14,564 bases of DNA from Flavobacteriaceae bacterium (GTDB lineage Bacteria > Bacteroidota > Bacteroidia > Flavobacteriales > Flavobacteriaceae): contig PACY01000010.1 of NCBI GenBank assembly GCA_002700405.1, positions 1 through 14,564 on the forward strand, given 5' to 3'. Both the position numbers and the translations under genes were made by a program. Numbering within the stretch: position 1 is the first letter of the stretch; each line of letters begins with the position of its first letter. Of this stretch, positions 1 through 6,920 are shown in pieces. Below the pieces are notes generated by a model. The model saw only the letters and a program-made list of their open reading frames with translations. It did not search any database and had not been told where the DNA came from.

Positions 1-306
1 ACTTTGGATCAAGCTATTAAAATTCAAAATGATGTGCCACAAGGTCTTTCATCATCTATTATGACAACAAAAATATCTGAGGCATAGGAATTTCTCTCCT
101 CTTCAGGGTCTGATTGTGGAATTGCTAATGTAAATATTGGCACTTCAGGTGCTGAAATTGGAGGAGCATTTGGCGGAGAAAAAGATACTGGAGGTGGTAG
201 AGAATCAGGTTCTGATGCTTGGAAAATTTACATGAGAAGGCAAACAAATACTATCAACTACACTGATGATTTACCTTTAGCTCAGGGAATTAAATTTGAT
301 CTGTAA
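1..306 (+). pseudogene. ALDH7-family aldehyde dehydrogenase, C-terminal end, interrupted by in-frame TAG
   Basis: The reading frame that ends with the TAA at 304-306 encodes the C-terminal ~100 residues of an NAD-dependent aldehyde dehydrogenase of the ALDH7 group (antiquitin / piperideine-6-carboxylate, i.e. alpha-aminoadipic semialdehyde, dehydrogenase, which acts in lysine breakdown). Diagnostic pieces are [48 protein letters not shown] and the terminal [11 protein letters not shown], all nearly family consensus. The catalytic Cys and the NAD-binding fold lie upstream of the window. A TAG at 85-87 stands where the family usually has a polar codon, commonly Glu, giving ISEA*EFLSS; one base change (GAG to TAG) would explain it. 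Translation would stop 72 residues early and lose the conserved FGGEK...GRESG segment near the active site and the oligomerisation strand. The tail shows no frameshift or other stop, so the lesion is recent, a sequence error, or suppressed. The family call is firm; the pseudogene status is not. Confidence 0.8.
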
Positions 307-334
307 TTACAAAGAATCAAGAGCTTACTTCATT

Positions 335-358
335 AAAAAACATTTTATACTGTTTTTT
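335..358 (+). terminator. AT-rich hairpin, possible terminator of the aldehyde dehydrogenase gene
   Basis: AAAAAACA (335-342) and TGTTTTTT (351-358) are perfect reverse complements around an 8-nt loop. The hairpin starts 28 bp after the dehydrogenase stop codon, and its right arm supplies a T run. The stem has only one G-C pair, so it would be a weak terminator. Position supports the call more than predicted stability does. Confidence 0.35.
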
Positions 359-360
359 GT

Positions 361-368
361 TAACTTTG
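361..368 (+). promoter_or_regulatory. Possible Bacteroidota -7 promoter element of the T9SS cargo gene
   Basis: TAACTTTG matches the Bacteroidota sigma(ABfr) -7 consensus TAnnTTTG exactly and lies 13 bp before the ATG at 382, which would give a very short leader. No clear TTTG-type -33 box is seen at the expected distance upstream, so the call rests on the -7 box and its position. The element also sits in a small inverted repeat, TTAAC-TTT-GTTAA (360-372). Confidence 0.3.
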
Positions 369-381
369 TTAAAAAAATAAG

Positions 382-3300
382 ATGTATAAACAGCCCACTT
401 CGTTAATCTCAAATTTCTTTTTTATTTGTTTATTGATTTGTTTTCAAAACATATATTCTCAATCTGCTGCAACAGACATTCAATTATCAAATCAAAATAT
501 TGATGAAAACACTACGGGCTTTATAGCAGATATTTCATCTGTTTCAGATAATGATGATGACACTTTTGTGTATCAGCTTGTAAGTGGTGATGGAGCTACT
601 AATAATTCCAATTTTAAAATAATTAATGACAATCAACTTAGTGTTATTGTGCCCTTTGATTTTGAATCAAGTTCTAATGCATCATTAAGAATAAAATCCT
701 CTTTATCCACAACAGCTGGAGATAATGACCTTATTTTAAAAGGAATTATGGATTTTACCACTCCTCTTGGCGGCGGTTCTGGAAAAGCCATTCATTTAAC
801 TGCAGTAAGAGATATTGAAAACTTAAGTCTATATGGGCTAGGAGTTGCAAATAATGGGGGCGGCACGGACGGAGTAGAATATATATTTCCAGTAATTTCA
901 GCAAATGCAGGAGATCAAATTTTAGTAGCTCGAGAACTTAGTGAATTTAATCAGTATGTAGATACTTCTCAATATTGGGATATTACACTTGATGATCCAT
1001 TGAATGCTATTTCTCAAAATGGTGATGATGCAATTGAATTGTTTATTAATGTTAGTACGGATGCATTTGGTAATATACAATTTGAAGGGGATCTAATTGA
1101 AACATTTGCAGATGTTAATGTTGATGGAACAGGAGAATCTTGGGAATATCTGGATACATGGGCTTATAAAAACAGTATTGGTGAGTGGACCTTTGGAGAG
1201 TTACATTGCACCGATAACACTCAAACAATATTTGATTCCGATTGTGTTTACCCGCTTGTTGATGGGGATTCAGGGATTACATATTTTATTTCAGAAACGG
1301 AAGTTTTTGAAAAGTCATTTGATATTACGGTTAATGATATTAATGATGCCCCAGTTCAAGATTATATTGCAGTAGATGCAATTGAGCAAACACCAATTAA
1401 TATTACTTTAACTGCAGCGGATCCGGATTCTGATCAAATAGTTAGTTATTCAGTTGATGATATGCCTATATATGGTTTGTTATCAGATCCTGAAAATAAT
1501 AATCTTCCTTTGCAGCCAGGGTCATTATTATCGGGGAATACAATTACTTACACCAGCAGTTCTGATTCAGCTACACATGATTATTTTACCTTTTTAGCTT
1601 CTGATGCAAATCTTACTAGTGACTCTGCAGATCTAGATTATAGCAGTGATATATATCATTATGAAATAGAATATGATACTTCAACAATGCATCAAAGTCT
1701 AAGCCAATTTGAAGACAATAATATACTTAGTTTAGAAGATCTAACGGTTACATCTGAATCTTTAAATTTTGAAATAGTTCCAAATGATTCCTTCAACCAT
1801 TACATTGGAGGATTTAATTTTCCCTCCACTCCCATAATAAATAATCCATATCCAGATGAGGTGAATTCTTCTGCAAAAGTTGTTGCGTCAGGTGACGAGT
1901 CTTTCGTTAATACTGAAACTGAGACAATCTTCTATGCATATAATTTAATTTTAGACCTAAATAAGTCTAAAAAGTTTTCGGTTAAAATATACTCTGAATC
2001 TCTAACCGCTGTAAGATTTGCTTTGGGTGCGGAGGGGTCTCAAAATTATTCTGCTGGGGTACAATATGCAAAGACTAAATTTACAACCCAAACAAATCAG
2101 TGGGAGGAGATAATTTTTGATTTTTCTCAGGGTGCTGATTTATATTTTGTTGATGCGGGGTCAAACTTGTATGATGGAACAGGAGTATTGTATGGTGGAA
2201 TTCAAGATGGAGGAACTCTTCAAGCCGAAGGGGTTACTGTGCCAGACAATTTCATAGATCAAGAGCCTATATATCATCCAGATGGCTGGAATATTGAAGC
2301 TTATCCAAGCCCAAATATTTCACAAATTATAATATATTTCCAAGGTAATGGAGATTATCAACAAGTTTATCTTGATGACATAATTCAAATAATGGAACTG
2401 CCTGAAGAGGCTCCAGGATTGGTTGATATTACAATTGAACCAGTTGAAGATGATTCATATATTCATTTGTCAGCATCAGCAGTAGAAGAAAATTTCACAG
2501 GCTCTATGGGCTTATTATCTATTTACGACCCTGATGATTCAAATCCACCAAGCTCACAAGGATTAGAAACTATATACTCAATTCCATTTTTTTCTGGCAA
2601 TAACATTAATAATTATTCAGAAACTCTTTCTTATACGGGAACTTATACTTTGGAACTGACTGAAGATTATGGAGATGGTTCAAACGGTGGGTTAATAAAT
2701 ATATTTTTAGATGGAGAATTAATTATAGAAAATGCCACAATTGAAGAGCCTGATGATTTTGATGGCAATGATTGTTGGCCTAATTGTGTAAATTCATCCT
2801 CTGCAATTTATAGTTTTTACGCAACCGCAGGTCAAGTCATTTCATTTGAGTCAGTTCAATTTCCTCAATGGTATGATAATGACTTTATTCATATTTACTT
2901 TCCAGCACAAGAGTTTTCAATATCTTCTGTGGATATAAATGCCCCAATTAATTATTCAGAAACTCTTTCTTATACGGGAACTTATACTTTGGAACTGACT
3001 GAAGATTATGGCGATGGTACAGATGCGTTAACAAATATATTTTTAGATGGAGAATTAATTATTCAGAATGCTACTATATCTTCTGGCCCTTTAGAGCCTG
3101 GCGGTAATGATTGTTGGAATACAAATGGAGGCCCAGATTCTGAATCTGAGATCGGAGGATGTATAGTTCAATCATCAGCTGTTTACACTTTTTATGCCAC
3201 TGCGGGTCAAACCATTTCTTATGAAACAGTGGTACAAGGCTCATATGATGACAACCCGGTTATTCATCTTACCTTCGGAGACAGTCAAGAAGAATATGAA

Positions 3301-4530
3301 TTAGTTAGTGGGGAAGGAGATACTGATAATGACAAATTCCAACTTATTGCCAAACAACTTTTTTTAGAAAACAGTGTTGATTTTGAAGAACAAGATGAAT
3401 TATCAATTAGGGTAAAATCTACTGATGATTCAGACAATGAAATAGAAACAGTTTTATTACTCGATGTCATAAATGAAAATGATATTTATATTAATTCTAC
3501 AATGCCGCTATCATATTGTGCAGGGGATGGTATGATTTCGATTGATAATGTATTTGAAACCATTGGAGAGGTCACCCATAGTTGGTCTGGCCCCAATAAT
3601 TTTAGCTCTTCAAATTTAACTATAGAAAATCTACAGCCCGGCGAATACACATTAATAGTTTCGGACCAATATTTTGACTATACACAAACATTTGATCTTG
3701 AAGTTGAGGAAATTTATAATGATTTAGAAATATGCTACATAACATCTGATTCTGAAAATTACACTAATAACAGAATATATTTAAATAGCCAAGGGAATTA
3801 TAATATTCAAGAATATCAGATTTATAGAGAGACATCAGCTTTAAACGAGTATGAACTAATTGGCTCAGTTTCTGGTGATGAAAGCTCATATTTAGATACA
3901 GAAACTAACAACCAGCAGCAACAAAAAAAGTATAAGGTTGCAACATTAGATAGTTGTGGAAATATTTCTGATTTAAGTATAGCCCATTATAATACTCTAC
4001 TTTCTGCTACCGTTGCTGTTGATGGTTCAGTAAGTCTAGAGTGGCAGCCATATGTAGGTATTGAATATAGTACTTTTAATATTTGGAGAAGTATTGATGA
4101 AGAGGCATTTACACTTCTATCTCAACTGCCGAGTGACCAATTTAATTTTAATGATACCGAAGCTGATATAGATACTTATAATTATGAATATTATGTGGGT
4201 ATTGAAGTCCAAGATTGTGAGTCTTCAAGATCTGTAAACGACATTGTAGAACTAAGGTCAAACTTATTAAATGTAGGAGTGCTTTCTAACACGGAATTTG
4301 ATATTTTTAATCAAATAAGTATTTATCCAAATCCGGCTGAAGATTTTGTAATAATTAATATAGAAGGAAATTTACAATTAATTGGTGTAGAAATCTATAA
4401 CACCATTGGACAATTAATAAATAGATCTAAGGATACAATAATTTCAACAGAAAATTTAGGATCGGGATTATATATTTTTAAAGTTCAAACTGATAAGGGT
4501 GTTGCTGTAAAAAATATTGTAGTTAATTAA
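382..4530 (+). CDS. Large multidomain T9SS-secreted surface/extracellular protein
   Basis: A 1382-residue secreted protein of unknown specific function. Residues 1-27 look like a Sec signal peptide (hydrophobic FFFICLLICF, then YSQ). The last ~71 residues (from ISIYPNP at 1312, through LGSGLYIFKV) are a T9SS type A sorting domain, so it should cross the outer membrane by the gliding-type secretion system and be anchored or released. Between lie: a cadherin-like module at ~31-107 resuming at ~308-324 (FDITVNDINDAP); a lamin-tail-like (LTD) domain at ~117-290 nested in it; a tandem-95/Ig-like module at ~325-420; a ~250-residue region (425-676) resembling a jelly-roll carbohydrate-binding fold; a second cadherin-like module (694-720 and 972-1034) split by two YGDG-type repeats (744-849, 857-970); a SprB-like module (~1043-1112, WSGPNNFSS, LQPGEYTLIVSD); and two fibronectin III-like modules (~1114-1300). 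No catalytic motif was recognised. Adhesion or polymer binding is inference. Confidence 0.88.
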   Translation: MYKQPTSLISNFFFICLLICFQNIYSQSAATDIQLSNQNIDENTTGFIADISSVSDNDDDTFVYQLVSGDGATNNSNFKIINDNQLSVIVPFDFESSSNASLRIKSSLSTTAGDNDLILKGIMDFTTPLGGGSGKAIHLTAVRDIENLSLYGLGVANNGGGTDGVEYIFPVISANAGDQILVARELSEFNQYVDTSQYWDITLDDPLNAISQNGDDAIELFINVSTDAFGNIQFEGDLIETFADVNVDGTGESWEYLDTWAYKNSIGEWTFGELHCTDNTQTIFDSDCVYPLVDGDSGITYFISETEVFEKSFDITVNDINDAPVQDYIAVDAIEQTPINITLTAADPDSDQIVSYSVDDMPIYGLLSDPENNNLPLQPGSLLSGNTITYTSSSDSATHDYFTFLASDANLTSDSADLDYSSDIYHYEIEYDTSTMHQSLSQFEDNNILSLEDLTVTSESLNFEIVPNDSFNHYIGGFNFPSTPIINNPYPDEVNSSAKVVASGDESFVNTETETIFYAYNLILDLNKSKKFSVKIYSESLTAVRFALGAEGSQNYSAGVQYAKTKFTTQTNQWEEIIFDFSQGADLYFVDAGSNLYDGTGVLYGGIQDGGTLQAEGVTVPDNFIDQEPIYHPDGWNIEAYPSPNISQIIIYFQGNGDYQQVYLDDIIQIMELPEEAPGLVDITIEPVEDDSYIHLSASAVEENFTGSMGLLSIYDPDDSNPPSSQGLETIYSIPFFSGNNINNYSETLSYTGTYTLELTEDYGDGSNGGLINIFLDGELIIENATIEEPDDFDGNDCWPNCVNSSSAIYSFYATAGQVISFESVQFPQWYDNDFIHIYFPAQEFSISSVDINAPINYSETLSYTGTYTLELTEDYGDGTDALTNIFLDGELIIQNATISSGPLEPGGNDCWNTNGGPDSESEIGGCIVQSSAVYTFYATAGQTISYETVVQGSYDDNPVIHLTFGDSQEEYELVSGEGDTDNDKFQLIAKQLFLENSVDFEEQDELSIRVKSTDDSDNEIETVLLLDVINENDIYINSTMPLSYCAGDGMISIDNVFETIGEVTHSWSGPNNFSSSNLTIENLQPGEYTLIVSDQYFDYTQTFDLEVEEIYNDLEICYITSDSENYTNNRIYLNSQGNYNIQEYQIYRETSALNEYELIGSVSGDESSYLDTETNNQQQQKKYKVATLDSCGNISDLSIAHYNTLLSATVAVDGSVSLEWQPYVGIEYSTFNIWRSIDEEAFTLLSQLPSDQFNFNDTEADIDTYNYEYYVGIEVQDCESSRSVNDIVELRSNLLNVGVLSNTEFDIFNQISIYPNPAEDFVIINIEGNLQLIGVEIYNTIGQLINRSKDTIISTENLGSGLYIFKVQTDKGVAVKNIVVN
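2610..2726 (+). repeat. Intragenic direct repeat, copy 1 (YGDG-type domain)
   Basis: Bases 2610-2672 are identical to 2949-3011 (63 nt). After one mismatch six more bases match. Bases 2701-2726 match 3037-3062 exactly, with a 3-base length difference in between. It encodes NYSETLSYTGTYTLELTEDY, then GDG..., INIFLDGELII, in the T9SS cargo protein. Such identity within an otherwise divergent protein indicates recent duplication or gene conversion. Confidence 0.9.
2949..3062 (+). repeat. Intragenic direct repeat, copy 2 (YGDG-type domain)
   Basis: Second copy of the repeat at 2610-2726, offset by 339 bp at the start and 336 bp at the end. Downstream the two domain copies diverge at the nucleotide level but keep a shared protein pattern (GNDCW, then SAxYxFYATAGQxISxE). 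The whole domain was therefore duplicated, and only the first ~110 bp have stayed nearly identical. Confidence 0.9.
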
Positions 4531-4537
4531 TTTTAAT

Positions 4538-6001
4538 TTAATAAACTCTATATAAGAACCCTTGATTGAGTTCCCATTCCAAATAATTAGCACTGTTTGG
4601 AAGCTCTGTATTATAAAGCTCTACTTTACCATCACCATCATAATCTTTAAAGTGCCCCCATTTTATCCAACCTCCATCTTCTGAAGAATAGTTCTCTATA
4701 AAGCTATTTGTCATATCAATAAAATTTCCCCCATTTTGTTTAATTATTTGAATTGACCAGCCTTGATAAAAATTACTCGTATCAGGAAGCATATCTCCAG
4801 TACGAGTAATTATAATTTCTTCCATACCATCATCATCTAGATCAAAAAAATTAAAATCTGTTACAACTCCTTGTCCATAAATCCCTGTTTCAGGTAATCT
4901 TATGGATTCATTCCCTACATAACTACCTCCATCTCCATATATAATTAAAGGAGTTGTATCATATTCTGTAGAATTCCATTGCCAGTCATGACCACCACAT
5001 ATTATATCTAGATAGCCATCATTATTGAAATCATATAATTCAGCATTAAACATTGAAGGCATAAGGGATTGGTCTATTAATTCTAGATTGGCAGTTAACA
5101 TGCCATTATTATTTTCATATATGGCAGATTGTCCTCTTCCTGCTTCAACTACTAAAACATCAAGATCCCCATCATTATCATAATCTCCAGTTGCACCACC
5201 ATGATAAAATGAAACTAAATCTGTATACTCAAATTCAATAAACCCTCCATTTCCATCGCTAATTAGTGATTTTAGATATTCACCTCCAAACGGCTCTCTA
5301 TCATATCCATGGCCTATTAAAAAGAAATCAGGATGATTGTCATTGTTAAAATCACCAAATAAAAATTTTCTTCCATGTACTAGCCCTAGATATAAATTGT
5401 CGTTTATTGGATCAGGAGTAAAATTTCCTTCACAATCCCCTAAAAAAAATCTAATGGGCTGCTTTCTTTCATAGCCAGTATAGTCGTCTGGCATATCTAT
5501 TAGATTATCATAATTATTTCTATAACCAACTATGTCACGAATCCCATCATCATTGTAATCTATATAAGCCCCTCCGAATCCATATTCCCAATTTTCACCA
5601 AGCCAATATATCATTTCAGTGTTATAAGCTCCACTAGGAGTCGTAGGCCAAATAATATCAAATAAATCATAGGATGATTGACTAAGATCTAATGGAGCAG
5701 AAGCATATTCGCAGTAATACTCAAAATTTGCCGTTATCTCTATATCAGAACTAATAGTTATAGTTAAAGGGTTAGAATTTGACCCATTACTCCATCCAGA
5801 AAACATATAGCTATCATTTGGACTGGCAGTTATTGTTAATTCTGTTCCTTCAATATAAGAGCCACCATTTGTGCTAACACTACCTCCTTCAGACGATAGA
5901 ATAGTTACTTGAAAATATTGAATTTCATTTATGATATTTTCTTCTTCTTTCCCACAAGAAATAAAAATTAAAAAAGCTAAAAATAGTTTTAGGTTTTTCA
6001 T
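4538..6001 (-). CDS. Probable surface lipoprotein with InlB-type repeat and FG-GAP/VCBS repeat propeller
   Basis: 487 residues. The start MKNLKLFLAFLIFISC is a lipoprotein signal peptide with lipobox FISC and lipidated Cys16. The next residues, GKEEE, fit the X-K-(D/E)2-X surface-export signal described for Bacteroidota lipoproteins, so an outer-leaflet location is likely. Residues ~30-95 form a divergent InlB B-repeat / Flg_new-type module (GGSVSTNGGSYIEGT, FSGW, ITANF). From ~140 to the end there are at least six FG-GAP/VCBS-like repeats with Asp-rich calcium-type loops: DYNDDGIRD, DFNNDNHPD, DYDNDGDLD, DFNNDGYLD, DLDDDGMEE and DYDGDGKVE, which suggests a beta-propeller. No enzyme motif is visible; ligand binding is inference. 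It starts 14 bp after the upstream dehydrogenase and is probably cotranscribed with it. It converges on the T9SS gene with 7 bp between stops, and no convincing terminator lies between (only AT-only palindromes such as TTAATTAA). Confidence 0.85.
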   Translation of the reverse strand: MKNLKLFLAFLIFISCGKEEENIINEIQYFQVTILSSEGGSVSTNGGSYIEGTELTITASPNDSYMFSGWSNGSNSNPLTITISSDIEITANFEYYCEYASAPLDLSQSSYDLFDIIWPTTPSGAYNTEMIYWLGENWEYGFGGAYIDYNDDGIRDIVGYRNNYDNLIDMPDDYTGYERKQPIRFFLGDCEGNFTPDPINDNLYLGLVHGRKFLFGDFNNDNHPDFFLIGHGYDREPFGGEYLKSLISDGNGGFIEFEYTDLVSFYHGGATGDYDNDGDLDVLVVEAGRGQSAIYENNNGMLTANLELIDQSLMPSMFNAELYDFNNDGYLDIICGGHDWQWNSTEYDTTPLIIYGDGGSYVGNESIRLPETGIYGQGVVTDFNFFDLDDDGMEEIIITRTGDMLPDTSNFYQGWSIQIIKQNGGNFIDMTNSFIENYSSEDGGWIKWGHFKDYDGDGKVELYNTELPNSANYLEWELNQGFLYRVY

Positions 6002-6015
6002 AGTAAAAAATTGTT

Positions 6016-6768
6016 CTATTTTTTATTGATAATTGAGCTGGTTGCTTGATCCTGCGGAAGAACTAGTACATCAGCTATATTCACATGGCCCGGTCTAGAT
6101 ATCACGAATTCAATTATTTCTGCAATATCTTCAGCTTGCAGAGCTTTGTATCCTTCATAGACTTTATTAGCTTTTGGATCTCCTTTAAATCTAACTTTAG
6201 AAAAATCAGTTTCAACTAGGCCTGGGTTTATTTCTGATACTTTAATGTTATGTTTATTGAGGTCAATTCTCATCCCTTTTGAAATGGCATTTACAGCATG
6301 CTTTGTAGCACAATAGACATTCCCTTTTTCATAAATTTCTCTTCCTGCAAGTGATCCAATATTTATAATATGACCAGAAGACTTTTTAACCATTCCAGGG
6401 ATCACTGCTTTAGCTACATAAAGAAATCCCTTAACATTACTATCAATCATTTTATCCCAATCATCTATATTCCCCTCCTGAATTTTATCTAATCCATGAG
6501 CATTCCCGGCATTATTGACAAGCATATCAATATTTTGAAAATCTTCTGGGAGACTTTCAATTGCTTTAATTACCTGATTATTGTCTGAGACATCAAAACA
6601 TAGTGAAATCACTGGAGTTAATTGTGACAAATCTTCTCTGATTTCATCTAATACTTCCCTTCTTCTTCCGCAGATAATTAATTGCATTTTTGACTCTGCA
6701 AGTCTATAGGCAGTAGCTTTGCCTATTCCACTGGTCGCCCCTGTTATTAAAACTGTTTTTGCCTTCAT
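6016..6768 (-). CDS. Short-chain dehydrogenase/reductase, YdfG-like
   Basis: 250 residues, full length for a classical SDR. The Rossmann motif TGATSGIG is at 9-16, NNAG at 85-88, and the catalytic tetrad is Asn111, Ser139 (INIGS), Tyr152 and Lys156 (YCATK). The GRR at 34-36 after the second beta strand favours NADP(H). Features shared with E. coli YdfG include LVNNAGNAHGLD, DDWDKMIDSNVKG, GHIINIGSLAG, PGLVETDFSKVRFKGD and the C-terminal HVNI segment. YdfG oxidises 3-hydroxy acids such as serine and L-allo-threonine and reduces related 3-oxo acids, including malonic semialdehyde. The exact substrate here cannot be read from sequence. It is a cytoplasmic enzyme and the first gene of a likely two-gene transcript with the lipoprotein. 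It is divergent from moxR. The initiator ATG is followed directly by the first beta strand (KTVLITG), as usual for the family. Confidence 0.92.
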   Translation of the reverse strand: MKAKTVLITGATSGIGKATAYRLAESKMQLIICGRRREVLDEIREDLSQLTPVISLCFDVSDNNQVIKAIESLPEDFQNIDMLVNNAGNAHGLDKIQEGNIDDWDKMIDSNVKGFLYVAKAVIPGMVKKSSGHIINIGSLAGREIYEKGNVYCATKHAVNAISKGMRIDLNKHNIKVSEINPGLVETDFSKVRFKGDPKANKVYEGYKALQAEDIAEIIEFVISRPGHVNIADVLVLPQDQATSSIINKK

Positions 6769-6920
6769 ATTTGCTGTCTACAACTAAATTATCAAAGAAA
6801 ATGTTAAAAATTATGTTAAAATTGATTTTTTTAACCAATTATTAACAGATTATTCCTGAATGATTTTCGAATTTGCATGGTTATAAAATAATGATTATTA
6901 AACTAATTAAATATTAGAAC
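6769..6920. promoter_or_regulatory. Divergent intergenic region between the SDR gene and the moxR/bat operon
   Basis: This 152-bp AT-rich spacer must hold promoters for both directions. On the minus strand TTTCTTTG (plus-strand 6793-6800) is one base off the Bacteroidota -7 consensus TAnnTTTG, 24 bp from the SDR start. No good -7 match is seen for moxR, though TTTG at 6872-6875 is followed by the TATA-like run TTATAAAATAATG. A direct repeat ATGTTAAAA occurs at 6801-6809 and 6813-6821. An inverted repeat GTTAAAA / TTTTAAC (6815-6821 and 6829-6835, 7-nt loop) could be an operator or chance in AT-rich DNA. No Shine-Dalgarno sequence precedes moxR. Confidence 0.35.

Noticed and set aside
85..87. 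TAG read as pyrrolysine or another recoded residue in the aldehyde dehydrogenase
   Set aside because: No known role for a recoded residue at this ALDH position, no supporting tRNA or synthetase in the window, and Bacteroidota do not normally use pyrrolysine. Mutation or sequence error is simpler.
1097..1375. 92-codon plus-strand frame inside the T9SS gene
   Set aside because: Out-of-frame shadow within a well-supported coding region, with no recognisable motif.
3285..3470. Minus-strand Ser-rich 61-codon frame inside the T9SS gene
   Set aside because: Antisense shadow; the Ser content reflects antisense reading of Asp/Glu-rich sequence.
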